Assembly: GCA_020696915.1 (NCBI GenBank)
Contig: JAJFMR010000224.1
Coordinates: 1 to 7,892, forward strand
Length of the DNA: 7,892 nt
Source: Rhizobiaceae bacterium
GTDB taxonomy: Bacteria > Pseudomonadota > Alphaproteobacteria > Rhizobiales > Rhizobiaceae
Reading direction: 5' to 3'
Each line of letters starts with the position of its first letter. Within the stretch, counting starts at the first letter, position 1. The translations under genes were made by a program, and so were the position numbers. Shown in pieces: positions 6,102 to 7,892 of the stretch. The notes beneath the pieces were generated by a model, which was not told the DNA's origin, made no database searches, and saw nothing but the letters and a program-made list of their open reading frames with translations.

Positions 6102-7381
6102 ATACGGCCGCCCCCACGCCAGCCGGCGCGGGACCGTTCTCGGCCTTCGAGCGTCTTGTCGCATGGCGCTATCTCAGATCGCGCCGCAAGGAAACGGTGA
6201 TCTCTGTCATCGCCACCATCTCCTTTCTCGGCATCATGCTCGGAGTCGCCACGCTGATCGTGGTCATGGCGGTCATGAACGGGTTTCGAGCCGAGCTTCT
6301 GTCCCGAATCCTGGGCATCAACGGCCATCTGGTCATCCAGCCGATGGACATGCCGCTCGACGACTACGCGGCTATCGCCGAGCGTGTGAACGGCGTTGCC
6401 GGCGTCCGCTATGCGATTCCGATGGTCGACGGCCAGGTCCTGGCTTCGGGCGCGATCGGCGCAGGCGTCGGGGCACTGGTGCGCGGCATACGCGGCGCGG
6501 ATCTGGCCAGGCTCTCGGTGGTGTCCGACAACATCCGGCAGGGCTCACTCGACGGCTTCGACGTCAGCGAGGGGGTGGCGATCGGACAGCGCATGGCCGA
6601 CGGACTGGGCCTGGCGCTGGGCGACATCATCACGCTGGTCTCGCCCGACGGGGACATCACGCCGATGGGAACGACGCCGCGCGTCAAGGGCTATCCCATC
6701 GTCGCCGTCTTCGAGGTCGGCATGTCCGAGTTCGACGCCTCGGTCGTCTTCATGCCGTTCGCAGAGGCGCAGCTCTTCTTCAACCTCGAGGGCCGGGCGC
6801 AGACGATCGAGGTGTTCGTCGACGACCCGGACGCCGTCGACCAGTTGCGCCAGCCGGTCGAGACCGCCGCCCAGCGGCCGATCTTTCTCTCCGACTGGCG
6901 GCAGCGGAACCAGACCTTCTTTTCGGCGCTGCAGGTCGAGCGCAATGTCATGTTCATGATTCTCACGCTGATCGTGCTGGTGGCGGCGCTGAACATCATC
7001 TCCGGCCTGATCATGCTGGTGAAGGACAAGGGCCGCGACATCGCCATCCTGCGCACCATGGGGGCCTCGCGGGGCGCGATTCTGCGCATCTTCCTGATGA
7101 CCGGCGCAGCAATCGGCGTCACCGGCACCGTCGCCGGCGTTCTGCTCGGCATCGTCATCTGCCTGAACGTCGAATCGATCCGGCAGTTCTTCTCATGGGT
7201 ATCCGGCGTCGTGCTGTTCAACCCGGAACTCTATTTCCTCAGCCAGCTCCCCGCCAAGATGGATGTCAGGGAGACGCTCTCCGTGGTGCTGATGGCGCTC
7301 GGACTTTCCTTTCTGGCGACGATCTTCCCGGCCTGGCGGGCGGCAAGGCTCGATCCGGTCGAAGCGCTGAGGTACGAGTGA
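6098..7381 (+). CDS. lolC: Lipoprotein-releasing ABC transporter permease, LolC/LolE family
   Basis: This is the membrane subunit of the Lol complex, which extracts mature lipoproteins from the inner membrane and hands them to the periplasmic chaperone LolA. The 427 residues show the standard plan. A cytoplasmic start with FERLVAWRYLRSRRKE (17-32) leads into a first membrane helix at about 34-60 (VISVIATISFLGIMLGVATL). A large periplasmic MacB-type domain covers about 61-280. Three C-terminal FtsX-type helices lie at about 284-308, 330-357 and 393-413. The coupling segment VKDKGRDIAILRTMGAS (308-324) and the C-terminus PAWRAARLDPVEALRYE (411-427) are typical. The ATG at 6098 overlaps the proS stop (ATGA), and the gene's own stop overlaps lolD (GTGA). 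The frame is open upstream to 5975, but only as a shadow of proS. Whether a separate lolE exists cannot be seen. A single LolC/E protein working as a homodimer is possible. Confidence 0.93.
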   Translation: MNTAAPTPAGAGPFSAFERLVAWRYLRSRRKETVISVIATISFLGIMLGVATLIVVMAVMNGFRAELLSRILGINGHLVIQPMDMPLDDYAAIAERVNGVAGVRYAIPMVDGQVLASGAIGAGVGALVRGIRGADLARLSVVSDNIRQGSLDGFDVSEGVAIGQRMADGLGLALGDIITLVSPDGDITPMGTTPRVKGYPIVAVFEVGMSEFDASVVFMPFAEAQLFFNLEGRAQTIEVFVDDPDAVDQLRQPVETAAQRPIFLSDWRQRNQTFFSALQVERNVMFMILTLIVLVAALNIISGLIMLVKDKGRDIAILRTMGASRGAILRIFLMTGAAIGVTGTVAGVLLGIVICLNVESIRQFFSWVSGVVLFNPELYFLSQLPAKMDVRETLSVVLMALGLSFLATIFPAWRAARLDPVEALRYE

Positions 7382-7892
7382 GCGGGACGATCATCGAACT
7401 CAAGGGCGTCGAGCGCCACTACCTTCAGGGATCGCGCAAGCTCACCATCCTCTCCGGAGCGGATTTCTCGCTGGTGCCGGGCGAGATGGTGGCGCTGGTG
7501 GCGCCCTCCGGGGCTGGCAAGTCGACCCTGCTTCACACCGCCGGCCTTCTGGAGCGGCCCGACGCGGGAGACGTCTTTCTCGACGGACGCGCCTGCGGGC
7601 GGCTCTCGGATGACGAGCGCACCGCCATCCGCCGCAACGACATCGGCTTCGTCTATCAGTTCCACCATCTGCTGCCGGAGTTCTCGGCTCTCGAGAACAT
7701 CGTCATGCCGCAGATCATCAGGGGGCTTCCGCTCGCGGAAGCCGAGGCGCGGGCCGGGCAGCTCCTCGAGTACATGCAGATTGGCCAGCGCGCCCACCAC
7801 CGGCCGTCGGAGCTGTCAGGGGGCGAGCAGCAGCGCGTGGCCATAGCCCGGGCCGTGGCGACCGCCCCCCTGGTGCTGCTCGCCGACGAGCC
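7378..7892 (+). CDS. lolD: Lipoprotein-releasing ABC transporter ATP-binding protein (3' end outside the window)
   Basis: This is the ATPase that powers the LolC/E permease at the cytoplasmic face of the inner membrane. The frame is open from the GTG at 7378 to the last base, giving 171 complete codons of a protein usually near 225-230 residues. Visible motifs are the Walker A loop APSGAGKST (42-50), the Q-loop glutamine Q94 in VYQFHHLLPEF, the ABC signature LSGGEQQR (146-153) and Walker B LVLLADE (165-171) with its catalytic glutamate E171. The window ends one base short of completing the following proline codon. The HHLLPEFSALENI segment after the Q-loop is typical of LolD and related MacB-type ATPases. 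The GTG start overlaps the lolC stop by four bases, which implies translational coupling. It begins MSGTIIELKGVERHY, matching the expected short N-terminus. The final part, including the H-loop, is not seen. Confidence 0.94.
   Translation, partial: MSGTIIELKGVERHYLQGSRKLTILSGADFSLVPGEMVALVAPSGAGKSTLLHTAGLLERPDAGDVFLDGRACGRLSDDERTAIRRNDIGFVYQFHHLLPEFSALENIVMPQIIRGLPLAEAEARAGQLLEYMQIGQRAHHRPSELSGGEQQRVAIARAVATAPLVLLADE

Noticed and set aside
7501..7530. Walker A of LolD begins with Ala (APSGAGKST) instead of the usual Gly
   Set aside because: As I recall this is a common variant in alphaproteobacterial LolD. The nucleotide-contacting GxGKS/T part is intact, so it does not suggest a defect.

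Overview
The window is a GC-rich (roughly 65%) stretch of alphaproteobacterial core chromosome. Gene content and order (nuoN, birA, RNase J, methylmalonyl-CoA epimerase, a DUF1467 membrane protein, proS, lolC, lolD) point to the Rhizobiales, most like Mesorhizobium and other Phyllobacteriaceae. This placement rests on recalled gene order and protein sequence, not a database search. All genes lie on the plus strand. I see no mobile element, CRISPR array, tRNA or rRNA.

Layout. Positions 2-724 carry the C-terminal half of nuoN, normally the last gene of the complex I operon. birA (730-1542) follows 5 bases later and lacks a DNA-binding domain. A 171-base spacer leads to rnj (1714-3390), which has a good ribosome-binding site. 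One base after the rnj stop sits a 46-base palindrome of the type scattered through rhizobial genomes. A 263-base spacer, holding a possible leader ORF, precedes mce (3654-4058), which overlaps the DUF1467 gene (4055-4321) by ATGA.

The only long gene-free stretch is 4322-4785. On its minus strand are a textbook intrinsic terminator (4384-4412), two further foldable elements and a sigma70-like promoter (4542-4569). Together they outline a candidate small RNA of about 150 nt antisense to the surrounding genes.

proS (4786-6101), lolC (6098-7381) and lolD (7378 to the window end) form a tight cluster. lolC and lolD overlap by GTGA, and the proS stop overlaps the lolC start by ATGA. proS is broken: the reading frame changes at 5434-5435, consistent with loss of about 13 bases. 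Both halves are otherwise well conserved.

These are housekeeping functions: respiration (NuoN), biotin attachment, RNA processing, the propionyl-CoA/methylmalonyl-CoA route, prolyl-tRNA charging, and lipoprotein export to the outer membrane. The epimerase and BirA are linked in metabolism, because propionyl-CoA carboxylase is biotin-dependent and makes the epimerase substrate. I find no convincing new multi-gene system. The observations most worth checking are the proS frame break and the candidate minus-strand RNA.
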